64,000 nucleotides of DNA from NCBI RefSeq assembly GCF_015706575.1, contig NW_024037076.1:8528777-8592776 (forward strand), read 5' to 3'. Numbering within the stretch: position 1 is the stretch's first letter; the number at the start of each line of letters is the position of its first letter. The DNA comes from Patiria miniata (Eukaryota > Echinodermata > Asteroidea > Valvatida > Asterinidae). The notes under the pieces are model-generated. The model ran no database searches. It was not told the origin of the DNA and worked only from the letters and a program-made list of their open reading frames with translations. Made by a program: the position numbers and the translations under genes. Positions 42,441-53,930 of this stretch are shown piece by piece.

Positions 42441-43270
42441 GCCGGTTTGAATGTAATATAGCAGCAAGTTCCACTGTTAATTATTTTAATGGACAACTTT
42501 TTTAACTTGAAAATACGGTCGCTTGCACTAATCCTAATGTTGACGTCCACTCTTTTCTCTCAACTCTCATGACAGGCATACCGATGTTAAAGACTGTGTT
42601 TACAGGTTATAATATAAGCAGCTGTCATATCTGATCTCTATCCCACTCCCTGTCTACCATCCCACACCGATCCTACTGGATGGTGTCTAACAGTGGATGG
42701 AAACAGCTGAAAAACAGATGTACGCTCTAAAGACCATACTCGTTGTGGATTATGTGTTACTGCACTTGTTGCACGGTTTTGTTCTGTTTGACGGTCTGGA
42801 ATTTATGTAACCGAATTGTACTTTCGTTTTGTCAGACTTTGTGGTGCATAAGCCATTGTCCTTTGATTGTGTGTGTTTTTATGTTCTTTTGACTTTGATT
42901 TAGAACTCTGAAATGAAAACCGGATAATGCAATTTTGTGGGTAAAAGAAAGTAAAGTTTTGTAGTTTCAGGTTTGGATTCTGAATCAAGAAATCGTGTTT
43001 TTAAAGTTGGTTAACCTTTATGGCTGTGTAAACCTCTCTCGATCCATTTTTTTTTAACGGGGCATCTGATAAATGAATTGAATTTATAGAAAATTAACAA
43101 ACTACTCATCAAAATTCACATATACACATACAAAAGTGAGTATAAAGCATTATAAAAACTGCTTTCCGTGCTGTAAACCAGGTCATATCTGATGTATTAT
43201 GTTGGAGACTTCCAAGCCCTAATAGAGGAAAAAGACATTTGAACTACATTGGTGTGATTGGCAGAGATAT

Positions 43271-43852
43271 CCAAACAATATAATGTCCATGTACATGAAA
43301 AGACTTACAGAGCTGTTGTGCCTCCAAACATATACTGACGAACTTTGAGAGAACAAGTCACAGAGTGAATCGTAACCTAGGGTGAATAAACAATAAGCAA
43401 TTTAAACAATAAAAAAATCAAATGAAGTACACTGCACAAGGACTAAGAATGATATTTATCAAAAATGAATATGTAGGCACATGTCACTACATGTCAGAAG
43501 TCCAAGCTAACATTTTAAAGAAAATGTATGCAAAGAGGGATATGGCAAATAGCTACCACTGCACATAAACAACATACGAGAACTTGATCTAACACACACT
43601 ATGGATTCAATAAATTTCAAAATCGAACAATGATAATTAATGCCTACGTTACGTGAGAGATTGGAATTAAAACAAACATGGCTGCCCCCAACAGAAATGA
43701 GAATTTCACAAAAATCATGGATAAGTAACAGTCAATTGGATAATCATAAGTTACATAAAGGATCAAGCAAATTCTAACAAGCTTACTGGGAATTATGATT
43801 AGAGCGGTGAACATATTAATTACCTTGCAAAGATCAAAAAGGAAAGGAAAAC
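43271..43852. other. No gene seen
   Basis: AT-rich sequence between the duplicated units; no features recognised. Confidence 0.4.
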
Positions 43853-44029
43853 TAGTACAAAAACATTGACGTGTCCGGTCGGCTGGCGGCTTGCGCCCAG
43901 AACGCCCAAAAACTCAAGAGGGCGCTGTTGCTACCTAACGGTCGCTCAGATAACCAAAACTGCAAACAGCACAATGGCGTTATGAGAGCTTTTTTGGAAA
44001 AATATGTTGCCAACCACGTGTTCAACTGA
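43853..44029 (+). other. Coding-looking stretch, unrecognised
   Basis: From GACGTGTCC (43,868) the plus frame reads DVSGRLAACAQNAQKL ... GVMRAFLEKYVANHVFN and stops at 44,027. Composition is protein-like and GC-rich compared with the flanks. The antisense strand is also open. Next to it, in another frame, lies KNFIAYIDPSGKCLDFEEF ending at a GTAAAA donor-like site (44,127), which is shared with 34,330-34,397. It may be the remains of a host exon. Family unknown. Confidence 0.3.
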
Positions 44030-45389
44030 ATGGATGGAAGAGCACGAGGAAGAACTTCATCGCTTACATCGACCCGTCTGGCAAATGCTTGGATTTTGAA
44101 GAATTTGGTTTTACACATCTATTAAGGTAAAAATATCCCCTTCCACCAGCCATAAATTCAGGAACATATGATGTAGATATTATCTGTGTATATAGCGTGG
44201 AGCGCTGCTGTTAATGAAATCGTCATTTCAGAAGGTATGCGATTACGTACATAAAGTCATAAGAAGTTTGGGGCTTTTGATATTATAAAATTAATATATA
44301 GGCTAAATCTGTCAATTGTTTATTATCTTCGTAGTAAACTAATAACCTAATTTGGAGATTTATCTTTTAAATTACGCCCTGAAATACAAATAAAATACAA
44401 AGCATGCTAAAGGTTTCAGTAGGCCTACTCAAGTCTAACTTTCATCAAGAAAAGTAAACATCTCTTGCCTTTAGCCTTGTATGTTAAAAAGTTGGAAAGA
44501 TAATGCAAAGTTTTACATACGCTTTCACTCTCAATTTACATCTCCAGAGACAAACACTCGTGTGTAATCATTATGTAACACATCATCAAGACATTCTTTC
44601 CTACTATTTGCATAAAGCTAATTATTATTCTGCAACAATTGGCATCTAATTGTGTCTAATGATTGGCTGCAGTTATGTGTACAATTTATCGCACTTCAAC
44701 GATTAAATTTCACTTTTTTTGTCTGAAATACCAGTTACCCACTTGTTCTTGTTGATAAAAGGTTTCCTCTTTTTATACGTATGCGTCCTTTAGCTCGACA
44801 TAACATTTTTACAAAAATGCTTATTGATGTAGCAAGTGCCAATATTATATCTCACAATTTGATACCATTCTAAATTCTCCTTCACATTTTCAACCAATTA
44901 ACGTTTTGTCAGGTAAGTTGTGACAATTGTACATTCAAAGATTTGCCTTCTACTCTACAGCTCTTCTGTGATCATTATTATAATGCATGCTTGCAACAGA
45001 AACAAATGTTTAATGTTTGTGACATCTTACTGCTTTAACGTTGACTTTGCACATTATAATTGAGAGAATGCCAACTGCATGCGCTTTTGCAATAACAGGG
45101 ATTGTTACAATTATTGTTGGGACTGTCTAAACTGCAGATGGGACAGTGCTATACATGTATTTGGGACGTTCAATCGCACCTTCTATTGATCTTGTCTTTC
45201 TTTTTTTCCAGATGGGATAATCTAGTTCATTCCTTTCTCTTCTATCTTCACTCAATTTTTCATGACAGTAGTAGTGCTTCCCCTTGTGGGTCAGGTGAAG
45301 TAATACAAAGGCTGCATGCATCCAAATTACTCGGCTATTGCTCACACCTACTCACACGCCTATGGACGCGGCTGAAGCCATATCCAATA

Positions 45390-46038
45390 TACAGGGTATC
45401 CTGGAACTAATGGCGCATGTAAACCCCGCCATGTTTGCCAATTTACAACCGGAATTTACTACAAATGTTTACACGATCTTCAAGGTTACAGGTTTAGCTT
45501 GAGAATATCGTCTGTTTAAATAAGATTGCTTTTGTAAATCCGGAGATATGTTTGAATAACCGCAAAGCCTAAAAACCCATTCTCTGCCACTATTAGGAAG
45601 CGAGTGCTTCAAAGATCAGACAATGCTAGTATGGCTCTTTTGATAACATTATCCCTGTGGGTGTAAGACAAACATCCCATTCACAAGTCAATATAGGGTT
45701 TTGTTCTTACGTTGAAACGATTTAATAGTAAAGGCAGGTTCACTTCTTTAAACTTCAATGAAAGAGTTCAATTAAATATGAATAGATATTGCACACTCTG
45801 CTTAAAATTGTTAAAATCACTAACAGTAAAGTGATTTAGTTTTAGACTAGGACTATACTGATTTTAACTACTTCACAGAAAGTGGCACAAAATGGGTTTC
45901 TTGGCTTAGCCGTTATTCAAAGATATCTTTGGATTTACAGAAGCAATCTCAATGAAACAATCGGTATTCTCAAGCTAAATCTATTACCTTGAAGATGGTG
46001 CAAACATCCGCAGCACCATTTTTTCAGGACGCCCTGTA
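45390..46038. mobile_element. Foldback MITE with TA target, about 650 bp
   Basis: The ends TACAGGGTATCCTGGAACTA and TTCAGGACGCCCTGTA are inverted and flanked by TA. Interior arms also pair (GAGATATGTTTGAATAACCG against CGTTATTCAAAGATATC). Unit 1 lacks it (39,810-39,850). Same style as the MITE at 5,316. Confidence 0.75.
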
Positions 46039-46263
46039 TGTGTATGTTACTACCATCCATTGGGGTCAAATTGGGATGTGCTTGGGTGAATTTAAGAACT
46101 GAGCGGCTCCATCCCCACTGAAGTACTCCATCTATAGCAGGCGTCTCAACATCAGCCTCTCCTAATCAAATCCCACTGTCTGGCTTCTCGTGCCGACCCT
46201 GTTTCTACAAAACGACAGGGGATGTCAGCGAGTCCATAGCGCTATACCAGGCTGCTCCGGGTA

Positions 46264-46440
46264 GAGGAGCTCGTTAGACTTGGTTGCCAGTCCCCTTAGT
46301 TGAATGACCACTCTGATCACCAACCCGGGTAGGTAGAGCTCGTAGGCCTAGGTTGGCAGCCTGCCTAGGAGAAGGTCCACTCCGATCGCAAATCCAGGTG
46401 GGTAAAACTCGTTATATAGTCTTGGTTGTCAGTATACCTC
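46264..46440. repeat. About 70-bp tandem repeat behind receptor B2
   Basis: Units start at about 46,266, 46,336 and 46,406 with GAGCTCGTTAGACTTGG-like sequence. Paralogue of 40,022-40,205. Confidence 0.6.
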
Positions 46441-46639
46441 AGTCAATCCCCCACCGTACGTCACGGCGTTAGGTAGTCTCCGATCAGTGACTGGAGTTCT
46501 GGCATGACGGTGCCGCGCTTTGGTGTCGCCGGTTGGCTCAGATTCCCCGTGCCATCGGATCCAACTCCTCGGGGTCAATTCTTGTGAGGTTTGTGGATGG
46601 TGCACCCCCTTTCTCACATTAATCTCTTCACTGCGCAGG

Positions 46640-46645
46640 TTTATT
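46640..46645 (-). terminator. Polyadenylation signal of receptor B2
   Basis: AATAAA on the coding strand, 81 nt after the B2 stop, aligned with that of B1. Confidence 0.5.
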
Positions 46646-46725
46646 TACTCTCATCAATTCGACTTCATCCATTGCTACATTTGTTGGACCCGGCCGAGAC
46701 GTACGGTACTGTGTACATGGCGATC

Positions 46726-47886
46726 TTACTTGCCCCTGGAGAGCAAAGCTTTTAGCAACCGAGATGGTTCGGGGATATCAGCCCATCGATGACGCAAGAT
46801 GCATAGCATGATATCCTTGAACATGGGATGCCTGGCTCCATACAGCAATGGGTTGACAGCGCTGTTGGCAAACAAGAAGATGACACCGTACAGGAAGAGG
46901 TTGTCCAACCCTAGCATGAGAAAGACGCAGTTTGGTAACGGGAGAAGGAAACAGACACAGGACACAATGAATAGATTCTTGGTGATCTGAATCTGATGCT
47001 TGTGGATTCGCTCTTTGCGCAATTTGTCGGTGGCGATGCTGAATATGGGCTCTGCTTGGTTGGGTTCCGGGGAGCTGGTGGTGGTTAAGATGCGAACGCT
47101 AGAGCAGACTCGTCGTTCCTTCTTGAAGTGCCGCCAAAGAAAGACATAGATGATGCCGTAACAGATGAGAGTGATGGTAAGCGGGCCGGGGTAGAGGATT
47201 CCAGCAAGCAGAAACTTGTACAGACCCGATGTTGGGTTTTCGTTGTCATCCAAACACATGTGGAAGTTGATGTTGTAGCTGAGACGACCCACGCCGGTAG
47301 CCAGCAGAATGGTGGTAAGCATGATGGGAGCCAGCCAGATGATGACAACCATTGGGATCAGTGTGCAAGCCGTGTATATCTTCTTGTATGCGGTGGCGTG
47401 CTTGGTAATCAGCAGCATGCGATTGACAGCAATGGCTGCGATGCTGAACATCATCACCCCCGCTGCGATGGGCGACAGGAAGGCCACGGTCAGGCATAGA
47501 TTCTCCAGCGAGGGCGGGAGACTGCTGCGTATCAACACTATCACTGCATTCGGCAGAGCGCACAGACACATCAGGAGGTCAGCTACGCTGAGATTGGCCA
47601 CAAATACATTGGTTATGGTCTGCAGCCTGCATGACAAGGCAACTGCCATCAGGACGATGGCATTCCCCGTAATGCCAATCAGGGAGATGATTAACACACT
47701 AATGGAAACAAAGACTCGGCCACCGTATGTGTACTGCGATGTGCTATTAGAATCCTGCCAGTTAGTGATGTTGAAAGGACCAGCAAGTAACGGTAGAGTG
47801 GTGGTGCTGTTATACAACACTGTCGAATTACTGCTGTCGAAAACATCAGAAACTAACGGTAGGGCAGTTGTGTTATGCCACGCCAT
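46726..47886 (-). CDS. Receptor B2: class A GPCR, paralogue of B1
   Basis: A 386-residue receptor with the same landmarks as B1: five N-tail sequons, GITGN, LSVADLL, C131/C211, NRM, TM6 FLLPLP, NPLLY. Differences cluster in intracellular loop 3 (ERRVCSSVRIL against ERLACPSVRIL; FSIATDKLRKERIH against VSIATYKLRNERIH), the loop that contacts G proteins. Extracellular parts are almost unchanged, so the two copies may share a ligand but differ in coupling or regulation; this is inference. The ATG at 47,886 follows an in-frame TGA and a GTG codon. Intronless, with a conserved AATAAA. The frame is fully open, so both copies look functional. Confidence 0.9.
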   Translation of the reverse strand: MAWHNTTALPLVSDVFDSSNSTVLYNSTTTLPLLAGPFNITNWQDSNSTSQYTYGGRVFVSISVLIISLIGITGNAIVLMAVALSCRLQTITNVFVANLSVADLLMCLCALPNAVIVLIRSSLPPSLENLCLTVAFLSPIAAGVMMFSIAAIAVNRMLLITKHATAYKKIYTACTLIPMVVIIWLAPIMLTTILLATGVGRLSYNINFHMCLDDNENPTSGLYKFLLAGILYPGPLTITLICYGIIYVFLWRHFKKERRVCSSVRILTTTSSPEPNQAEPIFSIATDKLRKERIHKHQIQITKNLFIVSCVCFLLPLPNCVFLMLGLDNLFLYGVIFLFANSAVNPLLYGARHPMFKDIMLCILRHRWADIPEPSRLLKALLSRGK

Positions 47887-47893
47887 TGTCCAT
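47873..47893 (-). promoter_or_regulatory. Overlapping upstream ORF of receptor B2
   Basis: ATG in GCCATGG context 7 nt before the receptor ATG, encoding MDNGVA and stop. Same position and length as at B1. Confidence 0.45.
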
Positions 47894-48534
47894 GGCACTC
47901 TGTGGGTTCAAACCACAGATTGTGACTGATGGAAGTTTCAGTATTGCAAGGATCTGATAGTCACTTGTGATGCTGCATACATGCAAACTTGAACATCAGC
48001 TGTGAATAATGCTCTTAAGAATCAAGACAGAGCTTGTCATTGAGAGCCCGTGGGGTTCCTGGTTCTGTGTGATTTGCACCGAGAGGCAAGCCAGTCTTTT
48101 TATAGTGGTCTTTTGGAAACTGAAACAATATGTGTCGTCCTGTCAGAGATGGGGTTTTCCAGGCATGCATGTGATTTCTTACTGAATGAAAGTGAAACAT
48201 AAATATAGCATTGATGGTTTGTTTGTATACCCATGAACTTGTACATGTATTTATCGACTAATATGTTCCTAAAAAAATCATTTATAGGCAGGGTAAAGTC
48301 TCACAAGATTGAAACCATGGTACATTTTTGGAGTTACTCCCAGCGGTAGAAATCAAGTTCTGTTCCATTCCCATTTTTTTGTACACTTGGTGAGTTACCT
48401 TTGCTCGATTGACGCTTGAATAACGATTTTTTTAAAAATATTATTATATTTTTAAATATCATTATTGCATTCTGCAAGTATAATATGTACCTACATGAAC
48501 CTGTTTTTTCTGTTCAAGAAAATAAATCACAAGC

Positions 48535-48620
48535 GTGTTTGTTAAGACTCGAGCCCACAGCCTTCTACTGACTAGTGCAGATGCCAATAAGCACCTAGTT
48601 CAACCTGCTGAGGATGGCCG
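48535..48620 (-). repeat. tRNA-like SINE head, paralogous copy
   Basis: Paralogue of 42,355-42,440, carried by the segmental duplication. Confidence 0.5.
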
Positions 48621-48647
48621 GCCAGTTTGGATGTCATATAGCAGCAA

Positions 48648-49575
48648 TAGTGGGGGGGGGGCAATGTACTTCCGTTGGCATGTCATGTTAATTTATGGCA
48701 ACCATTATAAATGTAATCTTATGAGTCCTGAGAACAAGAAAATTGATGTTGCCATTTTTTCCATTGACCTTTAGTGACCTTGACCTGAGGTCAAAGTTCA
48801 TGGTTCATTTTCACCTAAAATTTGCCTTTCGGAAGGGTTTGCGAAGATTTTCTAGGCAAGTAAGCACACATTGTATTTGGTTGAGAATTTCTCCATAATA
48901 ATAAATGTTATTATTAATGTATTTATGGGTTTTCCTGAAGAAAACATGGGAAAATGTCACTTTTGCCCGAAAAGGGCCGGGTTGTTTTGACCATCTCACG
49001 CAGATTCCGCCCCCCCCCCATGACCTCGGCCATCGAGTGACGAAAAATTATGAAACTCGGTACATGCATAGAACAACTTAACATGAACAAACCCAAGAAA
49101 TTTCATGACTATGGGTCAAAGGGTTTTGGAATTACGGCCAATTAATAATCATAAGCACATATGGTAATTCAAATGTGTACCCTACGTATATGGGGAAATG
49201 CAGTTTTGACGGAGGGTAGCGCCGAAAATATTTCGCTGCGCGGCAACCTGTGTTTCGAATTTTATGTTTTTGGTATCAAAAGATGTGCAAGACTCGAGGC
49301 TAAAAAGTCAGGACAGCTCAGGCCGCGAAATAAATAACTCTTTAAGAGTATTGCGGAAAAAGTTGAAAGGGGGGGGAATCTGCCCCCTTTTAGGGCAAAA
49401 ATATGACCAACCCTTTAGGGCCTGGCATCTTAATATGAAATGTTGTAAAGTGTCCTCTGCAGTACCGCACTCACACAGGGTGTTTGTCGGTTGAGGAAAA
49501 TCCCCACTCCTTCATGGTGCTTTTGGTGCGAGCCACTCCAGAGCGGAGGTGATTTAAGCACCTCCAGGTCTTCCA
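48648..49575 (-). mobile_element. LINE 3' end, inverted arm
   Basis: The reverse complement matches 51,390-52,295 over about 900 bp, from the last coding part of the LINE to the outer C/G run and TAGT/ACTA edge. Only the 3' portion of the LINE is present. It is head-to-head with the copy starting at 49,576. Confidence 0.75.
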
Positions 49576-52292
49576 TCCTAATGCCACCGCCACAATCCAC
49601 AAACAGCCCAAGCCGCCGCATAATTATCGGCGATTTAATAGCCACAGCAGCATCATTGGCTATCATTCCAGCACAGACGTCGACGCTTTTGAATCGCTGG
49701 CCGAAGCAAGTCAACTGAGCCTTATTCACAATCAGGCATGCAACTTTTCCTCGGATCAGCTGATTTCCTCTTTTTTTATTTTCATTTCTGCCATTCAAAC
49801 TTGAAAATCACTGTACAAAGTCTTCTGAATTTAGGAATTTCCTCTTTTTTGTTGAGTTTACAGTTGCATGCCTGCACAATGCGAAACTGTCGAAGTTTTT
49901 CCATAGTGGCGGCTGGAGATAAAGTTTCAACCCTGCTCTAGCCCTTGTGAGCCACAACATCGCCTCACTTAGCAACAAGATGGTCCTTGACCCCATTCCA
50001 AAGACCCGACATCGCCCTATTGGAATCAAAGTGACTGCTGCTGTCTCTTTGCAACAATTCCATTCCACCGCTGTTTCAACTTAGTAAGGCCAACTGTGAA
50101 GGCTTCACCAATGAGCTCAAACACCATCTAGCTGACATTGATCCAACCCCTGAATACTATGACACCGGTTTGTTGATGTGGTGGTGCAAGAACATCCCTA
50201 GGGGCTGCCGCACTGATTACATCCCAGGCTTAGAATCCCGTAGTGCTGAACTTTACAGGAAATAGAGACGCATGTATGAAAACGACTCTCTTGCTGTCGA
50301 TACCATCTCATCTGGGGAGGAATTAATAACAGCCATATCAGAACAGCTTCAAAGCTTGTGGCAAACCCTTGTGGTAACCACCAATATGGCCAAGAAGCCA
50401 ATATGGCCTCCAAGCCTGGAGTATAATATAAAAAAAGCTCAGCCAAGTGAACAGCATTGTAACATCACCGCCAACCAATAGCCCACAACAACTGCTATTT
50501 AAATGGTAAAGTGCCAAGTTCTCCTGATAAGCGACCGAAAGCCAAGCTCCGCCAGAAAGACCCCGCCATCGACCTTATTGGCTTCATCAAATCCTTCTCT
50601 GCTAATGAACTTGCGACTGGCATAAATAAAGAACAGGAAATCAACCAAACTGGATAACATTTTCACCAAAGAACTGAAACATCTTGGACCAAACGTCTCA
50701 AATTGGTTACTCCAGCTCATCAACACCTGCCTCGCCACACAAACAATACCTAAAGTGTGGCAAAAGTCGAATGTCATCGCCCTCCTAAAACCCGGAAAAG
50801 ACCCAATGCATGTCAAAACTTATCGTCCCAAAGTCACACATTCAAGTTGCTGGAATATTTCCTCCTCAACCTTCTTGCCTCTTCATTGAGAAACAACTGA
50901 TACAGGAACAGGCAGGCAGGCTTCCGTCCCGGCAAATCTACAACGGGACAGCTTCTAAACCTCACTCAGTACATTAAGGACTGCTTCCATCAGAAAAAAA
51001 ATAGATCACTGGCGCTGTCTTTGTTGATCTTACAGCTGCTTTTGACAGTGTTAACCGTTGCTGACCCCTTCAGAAGATCCTGGACATGACAGCAGACCTG
51101 ACCCTTATCCAGTTTATTGGTGTTCTATTGAAGAACCATCGTTTCTTTGTAGTATTCAAAGGCAGAGTAGAGTACGTCTTCAAAGGAACGGTCCCCCAAG
51201 GGAAGACGTTGACCGATGTTCTTGACCAGTCACAGCAGTGCTTCACTGTGAGTCACCTGAAAGCGATCAACCCTGCTATTAAGACCCAAGTGTGTGCCTC
51301 CTGGGTTGACCAGACTGGTGGCGTCTCCCCCACTACATGAGATGCCAATCAAGCCTGCAGAAGCCTTACCTGCAGGATCCAATGCAGGATGGAAGACCTG
51401 GAGGTGCTTAAATCACCTCCGCTCTGGAGTGGCTCGCACCAAAAGAAGTGGGGATTTTCCTCAACCGACAAACACCCTGTGCGAGTGTGGTACTGCAGAG
51501 GACACTTTACAACATTTCATATTTAGATGCCAGGCACTAAAGGGTTGGTCATATTTAGGCCCTAAAAGGGGGGGGGGCGGATTTTCCCTCTTTCAACTTT
51601 TTCCGCGATACTCTTGAAAAAAAATATTTATTTCACGGCCTGAGCTGTCCTGACTTTTTAGCCTCGAGTCTTGCACATCTTTTGATACCAAAAACAAAAT
51701 TCGAACCACAGGTTGCCGCGCAGCGAAATATTTTCGGCGCTACCCTCCGTCAAAACTGAATTTCCCCATATACGTAGTGTACACAATTGCATTACCATAC
51801 GTGCTTATGAATAATTAATTAGCCGTAATTCCAAAACCCTTTAACCCATAGTCATGAAATTTCTTGGGTTTGTTCATGTTATGTTGTTCTATGCATGTAC
51901 CAAGTTTCATAATTCTTCGTCACTCGATGGCCGAGGTCATGGGATGGTCAAAACAACCCAGCCCTTTTCGGGCAAAAGTGACATTTTCCCATGTTTTCTT
52001 CAGGAAAACCCATAAATACATTAATAATAACATTTATTATTATGGAGAAACTCTCAACCAAATACAGTGTGTGCTCACTTGCCTGGAAAATCTTCGCAAA
52101 CCCTTCCGAAAGGCAAATTTTAAGTGAAAATGAACCATGAACTTTGACCTCAGGTCAAGGTCACTAAAGGTCAATGGAAAAAATGGCAACATCAATTTTC
52201 TTGTTCTCAGGACTCATAAGATTACATTTATAATGGTTGCCATAAATTAACATGACATGCCAACGGAAGTACATTGCCCCCCCCCCCCCCAC
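49576..52292 (+). mobile_element. LINE, I/Nimb-like, broken, 5' truncated
   Basis: Protein traces occur in order. Endonuclease: NSHSSIIGYHSSTDVDAF then LAEASQLSLIHN (49,630-49,735). Linker to RT: YENDSLAVDTISSGEEL (50,275). RT: NVIALLKPGKDPMHVKTY (50,770), QAGFRPGKSTTGQLLN (50,915) and FVDLTAAFDSVNR (51,020). C-terminal zinc-knuckle-like region: LRSGVART and LCECGTAEDTLQHFIFRC (51,410-51,530). The order and the NLTQ-type box place it near the I/Nimb/Jockey group. Stops and frame changes are many. The 3' tail (51,545-52,292) holds clustered TGACCT/AGGTCA half-sites. Confidence 0.82.
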
Positions 52293-52309
52293 TAGCAGGT
52301 GAAAGTTGC

Positions 52310-52480
52310 GTTTTTTATATATTGCTGATACTTGATCGCTCATGGATAGATGGCAGTCGAGGATTACACCTAGATTTCTGCACTTGGAGGATGACTGAAT
52401 TACAGTTTCACCAATGACGATGCGGTAATACTGTGAGTAATCGTTTTGGCTGACAAAGTGTGCAATTGAGAGTTTTTTGG
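52310..52480 (-). mobile_element. LINE RT fragment, CR1/L2-like
   Basis: The minus strand reads IGETVIQSSSKCRNLGVI then LDCHLSMSDQVSAI, the RNLGVxLDxxLxMxxH block after the RT palm of CR1/L2-type LINEs. A different family from the flanking I-like copies. Confidence 0.7.
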
Positions 52481-52619
52481 TGGGGTATGCCTGAGATCAA
52501 AATCACTTGTGAAATGCGATCAAAACCTCGGTTTGCTCCATAATTATACTCCCCCGATCAGTCGGCACTATTTTGGAGCTATACGGCACTATTTTGGAGC
52601 TATTTTACGGCGGGAAAAA
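52481..52619. other. Unassigned spacer
   Basis: A short direct repeat, CACTATTTTGGAGCTAT, occurs twice at 52,567-52,602. Nothing else. Confidence 0.35.
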
Positions 52620-53000
52620 GACTGTTAATAGTAGTAGTAGAAACATTTATTCAATGTTGCCATTTCCACACAATAAAATGTTACAATGCCGTGTAAACAT
52701 TATTATACAGAATAAAATGCAATGAATTATGTAATTGAGTATTTACGGTTACTTGAACAGAATGCTTGTAAAATGAGGATTTTGTTTTAAAATTAATATT
52801 TAATTATGGTTTTCCCAGTTACTTCAACAATTGTATAATATAGCATTCCTTGGAAAGATACTTTAATTTCGTTCCAGAACGTCGTTGGGCTCCATTGTTT
52901 ATTCCGAATTCGAATGTAATTCCTATTATGTCTCCAGTGTAATTCGCACATATAATATAAAGCATTCAGATTTGTCCACGTTTCGGGAAATTCGTCTAAT
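52620..53000 (-). mobile_element. LINE-like 3' tail with TAC repeats
   Basis: Reverse complement ends AATAAATGTTTCTACTACTA, a LINE-type 3' tail. Just upstream is an open stretch reading FPETWTNLNALYYMCELHW and SPTTFWNEIK. Family not identified; it may belong with the RT fragment at 52,310 or another copy. Confidence 0.45.
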
Positions 53001-53059
53001 GTGGAGATAGGTGTTGAATTAAAAAAACATGCTTTATTATTTTTTTAATTTGTTACTCG

Positions 53060-53130
53060 TAGTTTCGTTTCCTTTCGTTTCCTTTCGTTTCCTTTCGTTT
53101 CCTTTCGTACTTTCGTTTCGTTTCGTTTAG
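53060..53130 (+). repeat. Simple repeat TTTCGTTTCC
   Basis: About four copies of the 10-mer TTTCGTTTCC, then TTTCG pentamers. Confidence 0.8.
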
Positions 53131-53930
53131 GTATATGTTCTGATACCTTTATATTTGCGGGCCGCGTTCCTGTACTTCTGTCAGAAGTCAGCACAGTTAA
53201 TCAAAAGACATCGTCGGCAATGTTTTTTTTTTAGTTTTTTATTTTCGTCTTTAAATCTCTTCGTACATTTCTGTTACTGAATATATTGTAGTAAATTTTG
53301 TAATAAATTGTGTGTAGGGCCTACCTATATTTCCTATGAATCCCAAGTAAAATTAATACAATAAATTAATGCAAAATTATATTGAGCATTATTTTCTCTC
53401 GCCCATTGTTGAAAGTCTCGAACGAGACGATGATGGATCCATAATTTTACCTGATTTCAGTGTTCCTTTTTTTCTCAAAGAGAGAAAATTTATTTTGTCT
53501 GACAAGTCTTGCTTTCTGGTAGTAGGCCCTACTTTCAAACCTGTGAAATCACTGGCTGTTCTTGACTAAACTTATCACTCTCGCAAAACACAGCATTGTT
53601 AATATTGTTTGTAAAAAATAATGAGGAAGTTTGAGGGGAAAAAAACAATGACTATACCGGTACATGTTTTTGAACATTTTGAAATAGGCCTATATACCTT
53701 TTGTCCGGAACAGCAATGTGTTTACAATCTATCCAGTTCCCTTTCCCACACAGTTCCTGAATAAATTAACCTCGAAAAAAATACACTTTTTTGTAAATTT
53801 CAGTTGCCAGTAGGCACTGAGAGCTATGGATTTTTTTGAATCTGCGCAAATTCACATTTTCAAGAACTTGTATTCTAATAAACTGTTATGTTGAGAAATT
53901 GACTCCTACTTTTTTCACTTTAGTCATGAA
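53131..53930. other. No gene seen
   Basis: AT-rich filler inside the LINE block; the short open stretch at 53,369-53,569 has no supporting signal. Confidence 0.35.

Larger units (their letters stand above)
37600..43270. repeat. Segmental duplication unit 1 (carries receptor B1)
   Basis: It aligns with 44,400-55,190 in the same order and orientation: GGTTTCAGTAGGCCTACTCA start, GPCR, SINE, and a final shared stretch GGTGTGATTGGCAGAGA. Differences are mainly insertions: 38,007-38,886 and 39,037-39,359 here; 45,390-46,038 and 48,648-54,388 in unit 2. This is a tandem duplication on a scale of about 5.6 kb. Confidence 0.75.
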
